64,000 bases of DNA. Source: Paenibacillus algorifonticola (GTDB lineage Bacteria > Bacillota > Bacilli > Paenibacillales > Paenibacillaceae). Shown here in pieces: positions 30,652-39,663 of the stretch. The stretch spans positions 1 to 64,000 of the forward strand of contig NZ_KQ040779.1 of the NCBI RefSeq assembly GCF_000971975.1, given 5' to 3'. The notes beneath the pieces were generated by a model. It had not been told where the DNA came from and ran no database searches. It worked only from the letters and a program-made list of their open reading frames with translations. Made by a program: the position numbers and the translations under genes. Each line of letters opens with the position of its first letter. The first letter of the stretch is position 1.

Positions 30652-32013
30652 TTATTTGCTGCCTGCAACCCAGCTGAGACCCCAATCGAAAGCACTATCA
30701 AGCTTCCGATGCCCTTCAAAATACCGAACAATCCGCTCAATACTGAACGTTTCATTGTTCACATTCGTAATCATCGCAATTGCACACATCGCCTGTCCAT
30801 TGTCGTATTCATCCAGCTTAACGATAATGTCCGGGCCGCCTTGTTGGCTAAGAGTGACGACTCCATCAGCCTCAGACCAGCGCGTCACCCCTTTGTAAAT
30901 AAAGGTGAAAATGAGCAGTCGCTTAATTTCCTTAATTTTCTCTCCGTTAATCCGGATATTCTCACCCGTCGTCACTGAGCCTGTCCGATCATCGCCGTCA
31001 AGCATCACGTATGGCGCTCTGTTCAAGGAACCGAAGCTGTTGCCAAGCGCCTGAATAACGCCTTTGCTGCCATCTTTCAGCTCATACATGCAAGCGAGGT
31101 CAAGATCAATGCCCGTACGTTTGAACAATCCGCCGCCGGCTTTCTGGTTCCAATTGAGGTTAATCAAAATTTCGCCCAAACCGCCGTTTTGCTTCGTCAA
31201 ATTAATGACGTCGCCCTTCTTTTTCAGCTCAATTTTGGAAAAATTGATTTTCGGCGCTTCAGAAGTTGGCTGCTGCGAAGCAGCAGGAGCAGGGGCAGGC
31301 GTAGAGCCAGGCCTTGGTGGAATCACGATGCGCGAGCCTTGCGACTCCTGTGGTTTAGGAGGCGCTGGCGGAATAAGCGGATTCCGTGGTGCAGAAGACG
31401 TCTGCGGTGCAGGTGGTACTGGCGGCGCAGGAGGAGGAGTTGGCGCAGCAGGAGCTTTGGGCTCGTCCTTTACCTCAATGCCATAGCTTCCGCATAAGTC
31501 TTTCAGCCCGCCGGAATATCCGGCTCCAATCGCATTAAATTTCCACTCCTGATTGTACCTGTATAGCTCGCCAATGACAATTGCATTTTCCACCGAAAAT
31601 GGCTCACGCAGATCATAACGAATGAGCTCCTGGCCCGTACTTTCATTCAGGAAACGTATGTATAGGCCGGCTACCCCGCTAAACTGCTGATTCCGTTTGT
31701 CGCCATCGTAAATCGTCAACGTAATTGCGATTTTCTCTATCGCAGCGTCGGTACGGGAAAGATCGATCTTGAACTGCTTGCGGTCATTGCCGCCCGGCGA
31801 TTCGACATAAGATAAAAAAGCATTCGATGGATTGCCGTAAAACAGCAAATCATTGTCGCTTCGCACCTTGCCGCTTGCAGCTAGCAAAAACGCAGAAGTA
31901 TCGATTTCGAAGGAGGAAGGGGCTGACCATCCCAGAGCTGCCGTAATCCGGGTCAAACCCGGATTAGACTTGGTTACATCAGCTTTCTGCCCCTTTACGA
32001 GCGCTACCGTCAT
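30652..32013 (-). CDS. Double-domain TerD-family protein with proline-rich linker (453 aa)
   Basis: Two TerD-type domains in one chain. The first (about residues 1-195) has the ALVKGQKADVTKSNPGLTRI start; the second (about 255-453) starts INFSKIELKKKGDVINLTKQNGG and has RTGIDLDLACMYEL and LDGDDRTGS, the calcium-site region of the TelA/TerD fold. Between them is a 50-residue Pro/Ala-rich linker (PAAPTPPPAPPVPPAPQ...). In the first domain the typical GDNRTGEGDGDDE calcium loop is replaced by ESPGGNDRK, so its metal binding may be lost. ATG at 32013 overlaps the upstream stop by 4 nt. The fusion likely tethers two binding modules. Confidence 0.88.
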   Translation of the reverse strand: MTVALVKGQKADVTKSNPGLTRITAALGWSAPSSFEIDTSAFLLAASGKVRSDNDLLFYGNPSNAFLSYVESPGGNDRKQFKIDLSRTDAAIEKIAITLTIYDGDKRNQQFSGVAGLYIRFLNESTGQELIRYDLREPFSVENAIVIGELYRYNQEWKFNAIGAGYSGGLKDLCGSYGIEVKDEPKAPAAPTPPPAPPVPPAPQTSSAPRNPLIPPAPPKPQESQGSRIVIPPRPGSTPAPAPAASQQPTSEAPKINFSKIELKKKGDVINLTKQNGGLGEILINLNWNQKAGGGLFKRTGIDLDLACMYELKDGSKGVIQALGNSFGSLNRAPYVMLDGDDRTGSVTTGENIRINGEKIKEIKRLLIFTFIYKGVTRWSEADGVVTLSQQGGPDIIVKLDEYDNGQAMCAIAMITNVNNETFSIERIVRYFEGHRKLDSAFDWGLSWVAGSK

Positions 32014-32588
32014 ACCTCTAGGCCGTAATTGCGGCAAAGATCGGCTAGACCGCCAGCGAAGCCACTTCCAATGGCCTGAAACTTCCAATCGTTCTCATGG
32101 CGGTAAAATTCGCAGAATACAACTGCCGTTTCCGTCGAAAATTCTTCACCAAGGTCAAAACGAAGCACTTCATTGTTATTCGCCTCATTGACTACTCTTA
32201 CGAAAGCGCTGCTCACTTGACCGAAGTTTTGTTGGCGAACAGGAGCATCATGAATCGTAACCGTAATGCCGATACGCACGATATGTGCTGGAACTTTGCT
32301 GAAGTCGATAACGACTTGTTCATCGTCCCCTTCACCTTCACCGGTACGGTTGTCGCCAGTATGCAGCACAGCCCCACCGTATGTTTCTCTATTATTGTAG
32401 AAAATAAAATCTTCGGCTCCCTTAGCCTTTCCATCAGCATGGAGCAAAAATGCTGAAGCGTCAAGGTCAAATTCGCTGCCGCCTGCATATTTATTCGTAT
32501 CCCAGCCCAGACCGACAACTACTTTGGTCAAACCCGGATTCGTTTTTGTGAGATCAATGCGTTGGCCTTTAGACAAGTTAATAGACAT
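32010..32588 (-). CDS. terD: TerD-family calcium-binding stress protein (192 aa)
   Basis: A single TerD domain: MSINLSKGQRIDLTKTNPGLTKVVVGLGWD, then FDLDASAFLL and HTGDNRTGEGEGDDEQVVIDF, which carry the Asp residues of the two calcium sites, and the C-terminal FYRHENDWKFQAIGSGFAGGL. The frame is open 90 nt further upstream, but ATG at 32588 follows GGGGAAA and gives the family start. It is translationally coupled to the double-domain gene by ATGA. TerD proteins are cytoplasmic, bind calcium, and are linked to envelope and metal stress. Confidence 0.92.
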   Translation of the reverse strand: MSINLSKGQRIDLTKTNPGLTKVVVGLGWDTNKYAGGSEFDLDASAFLLHADGKAKGAEDFIFYNNRETYGGAVLHTGDNRTGEGEGDDEQVVIDFSKVPAHIVRIGITVTIHDAPVRQQNFGQVSSAFVRVVNEANNNEVLRFDLGEEFSTETAVVFCEFYRHENDWKFQAIGSGFAGGLADLCRNYGLEV

Positions 32589-32726
32589 ATGATTTCCCCG
32601 CTTTCTAGAAGAGTTAAGTGATAGAGGTTGAATAGTTAGAAAAAAGCTGTAAAGGGGCCTGCCCTCCCCTCCCGCCATATCGCACCGGGAAAAGAGGACT
32701 TGCCCCTGCTTCTATGCTTTTAAATG

Positions 32727-33302
32727 TTAGTTCAAGCCAAAGTCGCGTGCCAGACCGCCAAGGCCATCTTTATAGCCGCTGCCGACTGCGCTGAATTTCC
32801 ATTCGCCGCTGTGACGATACAATTCGCCGACAACAACGCCGGTTTCGATCGAGAAATCTTCGCCCAGATCGAATTTGATCAGTTCTTCACTGCTTGCTTC
32901 GTTCAGAATGCGGATGTACGCATTGGAAACTTGTCCGAAGTTCTGGTTGCGCGTCTCTGCATCGTAGATCGTAATAGCGAATGCTATTTTTTCTACATCT
33001 GCTGGTACAGCAGCCAGTTCGACTTTGATTTGCTCATCGTCTCCGTCGCCTTCGCCGGTACGATTGTCGCCTGTATGTACGACGGAACCGTTCTCATTGG
33101 ATGTATTGTTGTAGAATACGAAGTTTTTCTCGCCTTCTACTTTACCCGAAGCTGCCAAGAGAAATACCGATACGTCGAGGTCAAATTGGCCCCCGCCGTC
33201 ATATTTATTAGTGTCCCAGCCTAAGCCTACCAAAATTTTGGAAAGTCCTGGGTTTGTTTTCGTCAAGTCTACTTTTTGACCTTTGGATAAGTTAATTGCC
33301 AT
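32727..33302 (-). CDS. terD: TerD-family calcium-binding stress protein (191 aa)
   Basis: A close paralogue of its downstream neighbour: MAINLSKGQKVDLTKTNPGLSKILVGLGWD, FDLDVSVFLL, HTGDNRTGEGDGDDEQIKVEL and LYRHSGEWKFSAVGSGYKDGL. All calcium-loop acidic residues are present. ATG at 33302 follows AGAGGT; the two codons before it (TTG ACA) are unlikely to be used. It lies in the middle of the vWA-terD-terD-terD-terDD-terC series. The tandem paralogues probably arose by duplication and may form mixed assemblies. Confidence 0.92.
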   Translation of the reverse strand: MAINLSKGQKVDLTKTNPGLSKILVGLGWDTNKYDGGGQFDLDVSVFLLAASGKVEGEKNFVFYNNTSNENGSVVHTGDNRTGEGDGDDEQIKVELAAVPADVEKIAFAITIYDAETRNQNFGQVSNAYIRILNEASSEELIKFDLGEDFSIETGVVVGELYRHSGEWKFSAVGSGYKDGLGGLARDFGLN

Positions 33303-33339
33303 TGTCAAAGACCTCTTTTCATTTTATGGGATTGGGGTA

Positions 33340-33942
33340 TTACTTGTATCGCGCCGCCAAAATATCAATATGAGGAGCTTGGGCTCCTTCACCAATGGCG
33401 TTGAACTTCCATTCGCCATTGTGACGGTAAAGCTCGCCTGTAATCAGAGCGGTCATGCCGGAGTAATTATCCGTCAAATTAAACTTTACCAGCTCCTGCA
33501 TATTATTCGCATTTAAGACCCGGATATAAGCCGAGCGGATCATGCCGAAATCCTGCTTTCTTGCTTCCGCTTCATAAATGTTGACAACGACTAGAATTCT
33601 CTCCACATCAGCTGGCACTTTCGCCAGATCGATGCCAATTTGCTCGTCATCGCCATCGCCTTCACCCGTAATATTATCACCGGAGTGAATGACCGAGTTG
33701 CAGGCACTTTGCTTATTATAGAAGCAGATGAGGCTTTCACGGCTTGCCAGCTTTCCGTTTGCATTCAGCATCAGCGCCGAAGCGTCACAGTCAACGTTAG
33801 CCGCCTGCTTCCGTCCCATTCCGAAAAAGCTTTTCTTCTCTTCCACCGCTGGGTCCCAGCCAAGACCAACCATCAGCTTGGTAAGACCGGAGGTTCCTTT
33901 GGTCAAATCGATTTTCTGTCCCTTAACCAGATTAATACTCAT
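33340..33942 (-). CDS. terD: TerD-family calcium-binding stress protein with insertion (200 aa)
   Basis: A TerD domain with MSINLVKGQKIDLTKGTSGLTKLMVGLGWD, then a 15-20 residue basic insertion (EEKKSFFGMGRKQAAN) before VDCDASALML that the two neighbouring paralogues lack. The calcium loop SGDNITGEGDGDDEQ is intact. ATG at 33942 is chosen because AAGGAGG lies 11 nt upstream, whereas the GTG four codons earlier abuts the ribosome site. It is the first terD gene after the ECF-type promoter at 34019-34045. Confidence 0.92.
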   Translation of the reverse strand: MSINLVKGQKIDLTKGTSGLTKLMVGLGWDPAVEEKKSFFGMGRKQAANVDCDASALMLNANGKLASRESLICFYNKQSACNSVIHSGDNITGEGDGDDEQIGIDLAKVPADVERILVVVNIYEAEARKQDFGMIRSAYIRVLNANNMQELVKFNLTDNYSGMTALITGELYRHNGEWKFNAIGEGAQAPHIDILAARYK

Positions 33943-34018
33943 GTTCGAGGTCACCTCCTTCCCACATCAGGCGAAGCAGCTTCGTCATCCGTGGTTTTCA
34001 TTTTCATTCTACCTTTTC

Positions 34019-34045
34019 TACGGATATAACACCCAACAAGTTTCA
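34019..34045 (-). promoter_or_regulatory. ECF sigma-type promoter for the terD operon
   Basis: On the minus strand TGAAAC (34045-34040), a 17-bp spacer, then CGTA (34022-34019). This is the sigma-W/M/X-like pattern. It lies 77 bp before the first terD start codon. The terD homologues of Bacillus subtilis (yceC-yceH) are known to be under ECF sigma control. Confidence 0.6.
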
Positions 34046-34113
34046 CAGAATTTTGGCGAATCGTATAAAGATTTTATAAAGGGAAGAATGTGCTGGATTT
34101 TCATGTCATTTAT

Positions 34114-34881
34114 TTAGAATAATTGTTTTGCTTTAGCTTCCTTAAGCCATGTCGGGAATTCAATAAGCAGGCTGTCGTACAAATCGTCATCGGAAATTTT
34201 TTCGAGGTTTTTCACCTTGAGAAAATTCGCATTGTCGATATAACGGCCATCCAGATTGTCCAGCTCGTCCAGGAAATAGAAGCGCTCATTGCCAATGCCG
34301 ACAAACTGGAAGAAGATCCCTAGGCGGGACAAGCCGCGAATTAGCTCGCGCGTCTCCTCTTTGTCGGAGTTGTCCCCATCTGTGAAAAATAGGACATACA
34401 CGGGCGGGTCATTTTTAAACTTGGATGCATCTATTTCATATTCCGTTCGGCTGCCCAATCCGAGAAAACCACCTTTGCGGCTAAGCTTCAGCGCCCCTGG
34501 ATAATAAAAGTCCGCGATCTGCTTCATAACGCCCGCATATTGCGTGCCCATCTCAAGCTTATGCTTGCTCGTAATTTCCCGCTCTACGAATTGGTAAAAG
34601 TTTGCTTGATATATTTCCCCAATTTCATGGTTGCTCAGTCCGAAAGCGAATACATCCGCCGCACCGTTATCATCAAAATTCATCGCAAGCGCAAGTGCGC
34701 GCTCCGCCGTTTTTTGGATAATGCCGCTTCTGTACAAATTCGTCATCGAGCCGGAAATATCGAACACGGCTGCTACCCGAGCAACCTGCCCATTAAGCCC
34801 CCGTTTGGTTAAGGAAATCGTTGCTTTCTTCTTCAAATCAATTAGATTGTCTTCCGCTTGTTTCCGAAGATCAATACTCAA
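34114..34881 (-). CDS. vWA-domain protein of the Ter system (TerF/TerY-like)
   Basis: 255 residues with one von Willebrand factor A domain. The metal-ion-dependent adhesion site is AAVFDISGSM (D41-S43-S45), followed by a Thr in MGTQYAGVM and FFTDGDNSDK. It starts at TTG after GGAGGG. vWA proteins with this N-terminus (LRKQAEDNLIDLKKKATISLTKRGL) accompany TerD in many genomes, where they are thought to assemble partner proteins through the metal site. It is separated from the first terD gene by about 170 bp containing an ECF-type promoter, so it may be transcribed separately. Confidence 0.9.
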   Translation of the reverse strand: MSIDLRKQAEDNLIDLKKKATISLTKRGLNGQVARVAAVFDISGSMTNLYRSGIIQKTAERALALAMNFDDNGAADVFAFGLSNHEIGEIYQANFYQFVEREITSKHKLEMGTQYAGVMKQIADFYYPGALKLSRKGGFLGLGSRTEYEIDASKFKNDPPVYVLFFTDGDNSDKEETRELIRGLSRLGIFFQFVGIGNERFYFLDELDNLDGRYIDNANFLKVKNLEKISDDDLYDSLLIEFPTWLKEAKAKQLF

Positions 34882-34898
34882 AGAGATCCCTCCTTAGC

Positions 34899-34920
34899 TT
34901 GATACTGTTAACTATATCAA
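34899..34920. promoter_or_regulatory. 22-bp imperfect palindrome upstream of the vWA gene
   Basis: TTGATACTGTTAACTATATCAA has TTGATA/TATCAA arms around a central GTTAAC. It lies just before the ribosome site of the 34114-34881 gene. It may be an operator; the regulator is unknown. Confidence 0.35.
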
Positions 34921-35029
34921 ATCTAATATAAAATGACAAAAATCCCAAAGTCCATTGCTAGTTTTTTACTTTTTTCGGGCAAAACACATACCTACTATTA
35001 ATACCCATTTTTTGAACGATTTAATCAGC

Positions 35030-36859
35030 TCAAGCGAATACTTTTCCCCGCGAATGGCGATACAGCTCTTCATAATAGCCATGCCGTCTCACCAGCTCTG
35101 AGTGCGTGCCCTGCTCAGCAATTGCGCCCTTGCGCATTACAATAATGCGATCGGCCTTCATTACAGTAGACAGACGGTGGGCGATAATAATCGTCGTCCG
35201 TCCTTTCGATACGATCGCAAGCGCCTGCTCCAGCAGCTGCTCGCTATAGGAATCGAGATTCGCCGTCGCTTCGTCGAGAATGAGAATTTTGGGCTGAAAT
35301 ACGATAATTCGGGCAAAAGAAATCAACTGCCGCTCGCCGGCAGACAAGCCGCTTCCCCGCTCGGACAGCCGCGTATTATAGCCATCGCTCATGCGCTGGA
35401 TAATGGCATCCGCTCCAACCAGGCGGCATGCTTCGATAACCGTATCCTCATCAATGTCCGTATCGAACAGCCTCACATTATCCAGCACGCTGCCCGAATA
35501 AAGATACGGCTCCTGCTGAACAAGGCCGACGATTCGGTGCAACTGCGATTGCTCCATATCGCGTACGTCCATGCCGTCGATTCGCACGCCGCCAGAGCGA
35601 ACATCGTAAAAACGGCAGAGCAGGCTGATCAGCGAGCTTTTGCCTGCTCCTGTCGTGCCGACTATGCCAATTCGCTCTCCTGCCCGGATACGCAGCGACA
35701 AGTCGCGAATGACCGGTGCATGTTCGCCATAACCAAATACAACATGGTCAAATTCGATATCGCCACGTACTTGCGCTTTCGCAAGCGCACGCGGCTTCGC
35801 CTTGTTCTCCACCTCCGGCTTAAGCGCAAATATGCCCCAGATGCGGGTAACCGCAACCGTCGCCGATTGCAGCGTATTCCACTGCTGCGTAATCGTATTA
35901 AGCGGCTGGAAAAACAGGCGGATATACGTAATGAACGCGTAAAGCACGCCGAACTCGATTTGCTTGTTCAGCACCGCCATGCCGCCAAGCCACGTAACGA
36001 AAGCAATCGACAAATTGCTTAATATATCAAAGGAGCAGCGAAACCATACCTGCGTCTTTACTTCCTTCATATTAGCCCGGAAATAGCCTTCATTGCGCTC
36101 CGTAAATTCCCGCTGCTGCTCCTTCTCCTGATGAAAAGCCTGGATCAGATTCATGCCTGCTAAATTTTCAGCAGTAAAAGCTATGAGCCGTGAGAGCTGC
36201 GTGCGTGCCCGCTGATAGGTCCGGCGCATATAAGAACGGAAGCCGATGGCGATGCCCGCGATAATCGGCAGCAAAAGCAAACAATAAAGCGCAAGCTGTA
36301 CGTCCAGCTGGAACATCAAAAATATAATGATCACCAGCGTCATGCCATCGCGCAGCACGCTCATCAGCACTTGGCTGAACAGTTGATTCAGCGATTCCGT
36401 ATCGCTGGAAACGTGGGTAATCAAGCTGCCGCTTGAGGTGCGGTCAAAATAAGACATCGACAGCTTTGAAATATGCTCGAATAGCTGCTTGCGGACTTTC
36501 GCCACAATGCTTTGCCCTGTGTATTGCAGCATATTGTTCTGCAGGTAGGTGAACAGCAGGCTCATTGCTGCTAAGCCCAGATACAAGGCTCCTATGCCGA
36601 TAATGGCGCTATATTCTCCCTTGCCCGCCATCAAATGATCATCAATAATTACTTTCACAAGATAGGGCTGGAGCAATTCCGCAGCTATAGCAAGCAGCGT
36701 ACAGAAAAAGATTAGCATAAAGCTCCATTTATGGGGTTTAGCAAAGGCAGATAGTGCCCGGAATGCCGACACATATTTTATATCCGGCTTCGGCTGGTTT
36801 TTGCCGGTTTGCCGATCAGCCTTCTGGTCAGCCTCCCAATTGCGAATGGAATTAGCCAT
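35030..36859 (-). CDS. ABC multidrug exporter half-transporter (YfiC-like, 609 aa)
   Basis: A fused exporter subunit: six membrane segments (about residues 45-315), then an ATPase domain with Walker A VGTTGAGKSS, the Q-loop LVQQEPYLYSG, the signature GLSAGERQL, Walker B ILILDEAT and the H-loop AHRLST. I chose ATG at 36859 because GGAGGAGGG precedes it and it overlaps the upstream gene's end by 8 nt; the frame is open 87 nt further. The signature has SAGE instead of SGGQ, typical of heterodimers in which one site is degenerate. It pairs with the upstream gene to export lipids or drugs. Confidence 0.9.
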   Translation of the reverse strand: MANSIRNWEADQKADRQTGKNQPKPDIKYVSAFRALSAFAKPHKWSFMLIFFCTLLAIAAELLQPYLVKVIIDDHLMAGKGEYSAIIGIGALYLGLAAMSLLFTYLQNNMLQYTGQSIVAKVRKQLFEHISKLSMSYFDRTSSGSLITHVSSDTESLNQLFSQVLMSVLRDGMTLVIIIFLMFQLDVQLALYCLLLLPIIAGIAIGFRSYMRRTYQRARTQLSRLIAFTAENLAGMNLIQAFHQEKEQQREFTERNEGYFRANMKEVKTQVWFRCSFDILSNLSIAFVTWLGGMAVLNKQIEFGVLYAFITYIRLFFQPLNTITQQWNTLQSATVAVTRIWGIFALKPEVENKAKPRALAKAQVRGDIEFDHVVFGYGEHAPVIRDLSLRIRAGERIGIVGTTGAGKSSLISLLCRFYDVRSGGVRIDGMDVRDMEQSQLHRIVGLVQQEPYLYSGSVLDNVRLFDTDIDEDTVIEACRLVGADAIIQRMSDGYNTRLSERGSGLSAGERQLISFARIIVFQPKILILDEATANLDSYSEQLLEQALAIVSKGRTTIIIAHRLSTVMKADRIIVMRKGAIAEQGTHSELVRRHGYYEELYRHSRGKVFA

Positions 36860-38597
36860 CTGCTTCTCCCTCCTCCTGAATCGCACACAGCGATGCGTAT
36901 AAGCCCGGCTTCGCCGACAGCTCGGCATGGGTTCCCTGCTGCGCAATCGTCCCCTCCTTCATGACGATAATTTGATCGGCATGCTTGATCGCGCTAATGC
37001 GGTGGGCCACGATAATCGTCGTTTTCCCTTTGCGCATCGAACGTACCGTATTCATAATGGCCGTCTCGGTTACGGCATCGACTGCGCTGACACTGTCATC
37101 CAAAATCATAAGCGGCGCCTGCTTGATGAAGCCTCTCGCAAGACTCGTTCGCTGGCGCTGGCCGCCGGACAGCGTCACACCCCGCTCTCCAAGCTTCGTC
37201 TCGAACTGCTCGGGAAATGCCATAATACTTTCAAAAATTTGCGCCTGCCTTGCCGATTCCTCAACAGCGTTCAATTCACGCCCCCGATCCGAAAAAGCAA
37301 TATTATCGCGAATGGAGGTGCTGAATAGAAAGCCATCCTGCGGCACGTAGCCAATCTGGCTGCGCAGGCTCTCAAGCGTAATGTCGCGAATATCCGTCTC
37401 ATCAAAAAGAATGGTGCCCTTCGGCGCCTCATATGTGCGCAGCAGCAGCTTCATCAGCGTCGTCTTGCCGCTGCCTGTCGCTCCTACGATGCCAATCGTC
37501 ATACCCGGACGAATGTCCAGCCGAATATCCCGCAGCGCCGCGCCGCGGGCCCCCGGATAAGTAAAAGACAATCCGGCAATATGAATGCTCTTGCCTTGAA
37601 AATCAAGCGAAGCGGCAGCCTTGCTTTCCTGAATGTCCGGCGTCTCTGACAGCAGCTCATTCAGCCGCTCCAGCGAAGCACGCGAGCGCTGCATCGTATT
37701 AATAACGGTGCCGATTTGCTGAAGCGGGTTCATGAGCATCCGTATGTAAAGCGTCAATGCAACAAAATGCCCCAGCGACAGCTCGCCGTTCACCGTTAAG
37801 TAGCCGCCTAACGAAATCGCTATAATTAAAGACAAAGCGCCGAGAAATGGGATAATCGCCTGAAAAATCGAAGATACCCGTACCAGACGAAGCTGGTTAT
37901 CCTTGATTTGTTCCACGGTGGTGAAAAACCGCTCATTCATTACCGATTCAACAGCAAACTTCTTGGTGACGCGTATGCCCCCGAACTGCTCTTCCGCTGA
38001 CTCGGTCATCGTGGCGAGCGAGGCCTGCACTTTTTTGGAGCGCTGCATAATGACTGGTCCGAATCTTGTGACGATGAACGGAATCAGCAGCAGCGGCACA
38101 ATGGACGAGGCTAGCAAAAACAGCGGAATGCCGCTATAAAGCATCATCGTCACAACGGCGAAAAACAGCGTCACCGCACTGGCCGTCTGATTGACGCCCA
38201 TCGAGATCGACTCTCTCACTCCGGTGACATCATTGACGACATAGCTCAGCAGCTTGCCGACGCCATTTTTCGAATAAAAACGTTCGCTGAGTCCTGTAAA
38301 ATGCATAAACAGCTTGCTGCGCGTCAATCGCTCAAAACGTCTGCCAATGTACATAATGAGAAATTGCGCCACACAAGCCAGCACAACATAGCTCGCGCCA
38401 ATGGCGAGCAGCAGCAGGCTGTATTCTTGAATAAGCCCGCTCGATAAACCGTTATTTTGCAGCGCATCCGTAAACCTTCCCAGCACCTGCGGGAAGAACA
38501 CCTGAATGATACTGGATGCGACATGCAGCAGAACGGCAACTGCATATAAAGGCCAGCTTTGCCTTAGAAAATCGACTAAAATCCGCCCTTTTTTCAT
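36852..38597 (-). CDS. ABC multidrug exporter half-transporter (YfiB-like, 581 aa)
   Basis: A partner subunit of the exporter: six membrane segments (about residues 10-300), then Walker A VGATGSGKTT, Q-loop YVPQDGFLFS, signature TLSGGQRQR, Walker B LMILDDSVSAVD and H-loop AHRISA. The catalytic position after Walker B is Asp in LDDS instead of Glu, so this site may be the inactive one of the heterodimer. I chose ATG at 38597 (MKKGRILVDF), with AAAGGAG 11 nt upstream; two in-frame starts lie just before it. It forms a two-gene operon with 35030-36859. Confidence 0.9.
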   Translation of the reverse strand: MKKGRILVDFLRQSWPLYAVAVLLHVASSIIQVFFPQVLGRFTDALQNNGLSSGLIQEYSLLLLAIGASYVVLACVAQFLIMYIGRRFERLTRSKLFMHFTGLSERFYSKNGVGKLLSYVVNDVTGVRESISMGVNQTASAVTLFFAVVTMMLYSGIPLFLLASSIVPLLLIPFIVTRFGPVIMQRSKKVQASLATMTESAEEQFGGIRVTKKFAVESVMNERFFTTVEQIKDNQLRLVRVSSIFQAIIPFLGALSLIIAISLGGYLTVNGELSLGHFVALTLYIRMLMNPLQQIGTVINTMQRSRASLERLNELLSETPDIQESKAAASLDFQGKSIHIAGLSFTYPGARGAALRDIRLDIRPGMTIGIVGATGSGKTTLMKLLLRTYEAPKGTILFDETDIRDITLESLRSQIGYVPQDGFLFSTSIRDNIAFSDRGRELNAVEESARQAQIFESIMAFPEQFETKLGERGVTLSGGQRQRTSLARGFIKQAPLMILDDSVSAVDAVTETAIMNTVRSMRKGKTTIIVAHRISAIKHADQIIVMKEGTIAQQGTHAELSAKPGLYASLCAIQEEGEADG

Positions 38598-38738
38598 TCT
38601 GCACATCACTCCTTTGCCGACTAACCATTTACCGCTATAGTATCCATTGTAACAGTTTATTCGCCGTTTGGGTCGAAAATGACGAAAAGACGGCTCGCTT
38701 GAACCGCCTCCGCCCTGCGTTCGGCCTTTACCTGCCCC

Positions 38739-39506
38739 CTACAGCAGCCCTTTGCGATACAGCACCGTCAGCAAGCGATAAAAGTCCAGCGATCCGCCTT
38801 CCGGCGTGTCGATGACACCAGCAGCAACCGCAGCCACAACCGCTGTTTTGGCCCATGCTGGCACCGCCATACTGTGCTTTGCTTCTAGCTCCGTAACCCG
38901 CTTCACCAGCGCATCAAACTGCTGGCGCTCCGCTTCTGTCATTGGCTCCCCCTCCTCTTCCGGCTTTTCCGGCTCCGGCTCTGGCTTCGGTTCTGGCTCC
39001 ACCGGATCACCGAGCAGCGCTTTGATTTGCTGCAAAAAGCTTTCCCAGCCGTCCGGCCGGCTCCGAAACGTATGCGGACAGTTTTTGCCGCTCCAGCGGT
39101 TATGCTGGACGACGGCCGTGATCGGCAGTCCGAGCTGGCGCAGCAGCCCAGCAATAAGCGCCGCTGCATTCGCCTCCGCCTTGCTGCGGATGCCATCTGC
39201 ATTTTCACAAATTTCGATTCCGATTGAGCCCCGGTTACCCGGCCCATTGCCATCGCCTGCATGCCAGCCATGCTCGCTCACAGGCAAATGCTGCACCACC
39301 CTCGTATCATCCACGGTAAAATGCCAGGAGACGGGCAGTGCTGCGGCGGCACTTCCTTTTAAATACTTGGCATGCGAAAGCGCATTGGCCCCCTTCGAGC
39401 TGTTCGCTGTATCATGTACCGTCACATAATTCGGCCCTTGAATGGCGGTTCCGGGACGATTGTTCCTGCCTGCCGGAATAAAATCCTGTATCCTATCAGC
39501 CATCAT
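38739..39506 (-). CDS. N-acetylmuramoyl-L-alanine amidase, Amidase_2 type (255 aa)
   Basis: The N-terminal 160 residues are an amidase-2 (T7 lysozyme-like) zinc domain: NYVTVHDTANSS with His31, WHFTVDDTRVVQHLPVSEHGWHAG, GSIGIEICEN and VVQHNRWSGKNCPH with the further ligand His. A charged Pro/Glu/Lys linker (PEPKPEPEPEKPEEEGEP) leads to a C-terminal helix-rich segment (LVKRVTELEAKHSMAVPAWAKTAVVAAV) that may bind the wall. There is no signal peptide, as in phage endolysins and CwlA/XlyA-like enzymes that depend on holins or mother-cell lysis. No phage genes surround it, so it is a stand-alone or relic prophage gene. Confidence 0.85.
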   Translation of the reverse strand: MMADRIQDFIPAGRNNRPGTAIQGPNYVTVHDTANSSKGANALSHAKYLKGSAAAALPVSWHFTVDDTRVVQHLPVSEHGWHAGDGNGPGNRGSIGIEICENADGIRSKAEANAAALIAGLLRQLGLPITAVVQHNRWSGKNCPHTFRSRPDGWESFLQQIKALLGDPVEPEPKPEPEPEKPEEEGEPMTEAERQQFDALVKRVTELEAKHSMAVPAWAKTAVVAAVAAGVIDTPEGGSLDFYRLLTVLYRKGLL

Positions 39507-39598
39507 TCAACCTCCCTTCCAGCGCGAGCATGATTCGCTCGCTTCTATTAGGAAGTGCGGCAGCCGTACAATTGGTTTGTACACCTGCCTGAGGACGA

Positions 39599-39640
39599 CA
39601 AAAAAAGGCGGGGAAACTGTTCTACTCTTTTCCCCGCCTC
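39599..39640 (-). terminator. Rho-independent terminator after hflC
   Basis: GGCGGGGAAA (39607) pairs with TTTTCCCCGCC (39628). On the minus strand it is followed by seven T residues. Confidence 0.85.
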
Positions 39641-39663
39641 GTTATTCAGCTCAAGCTGGCCCT

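Noticed and set aside
31270..31470. Low-complexity GGAGGCGGTGG-like tract
   Set aside because: It encodes the Pro/Ala-rich linker of the double TerD protein.
22247..34881. Reading the Ter cluster as a dedicated tellurite-resistance operon
   Set aside because: The family names are historical; the motifs and ECF-type promoter point to a general stress role, and nothing in the sequence shows tellurite specificity.
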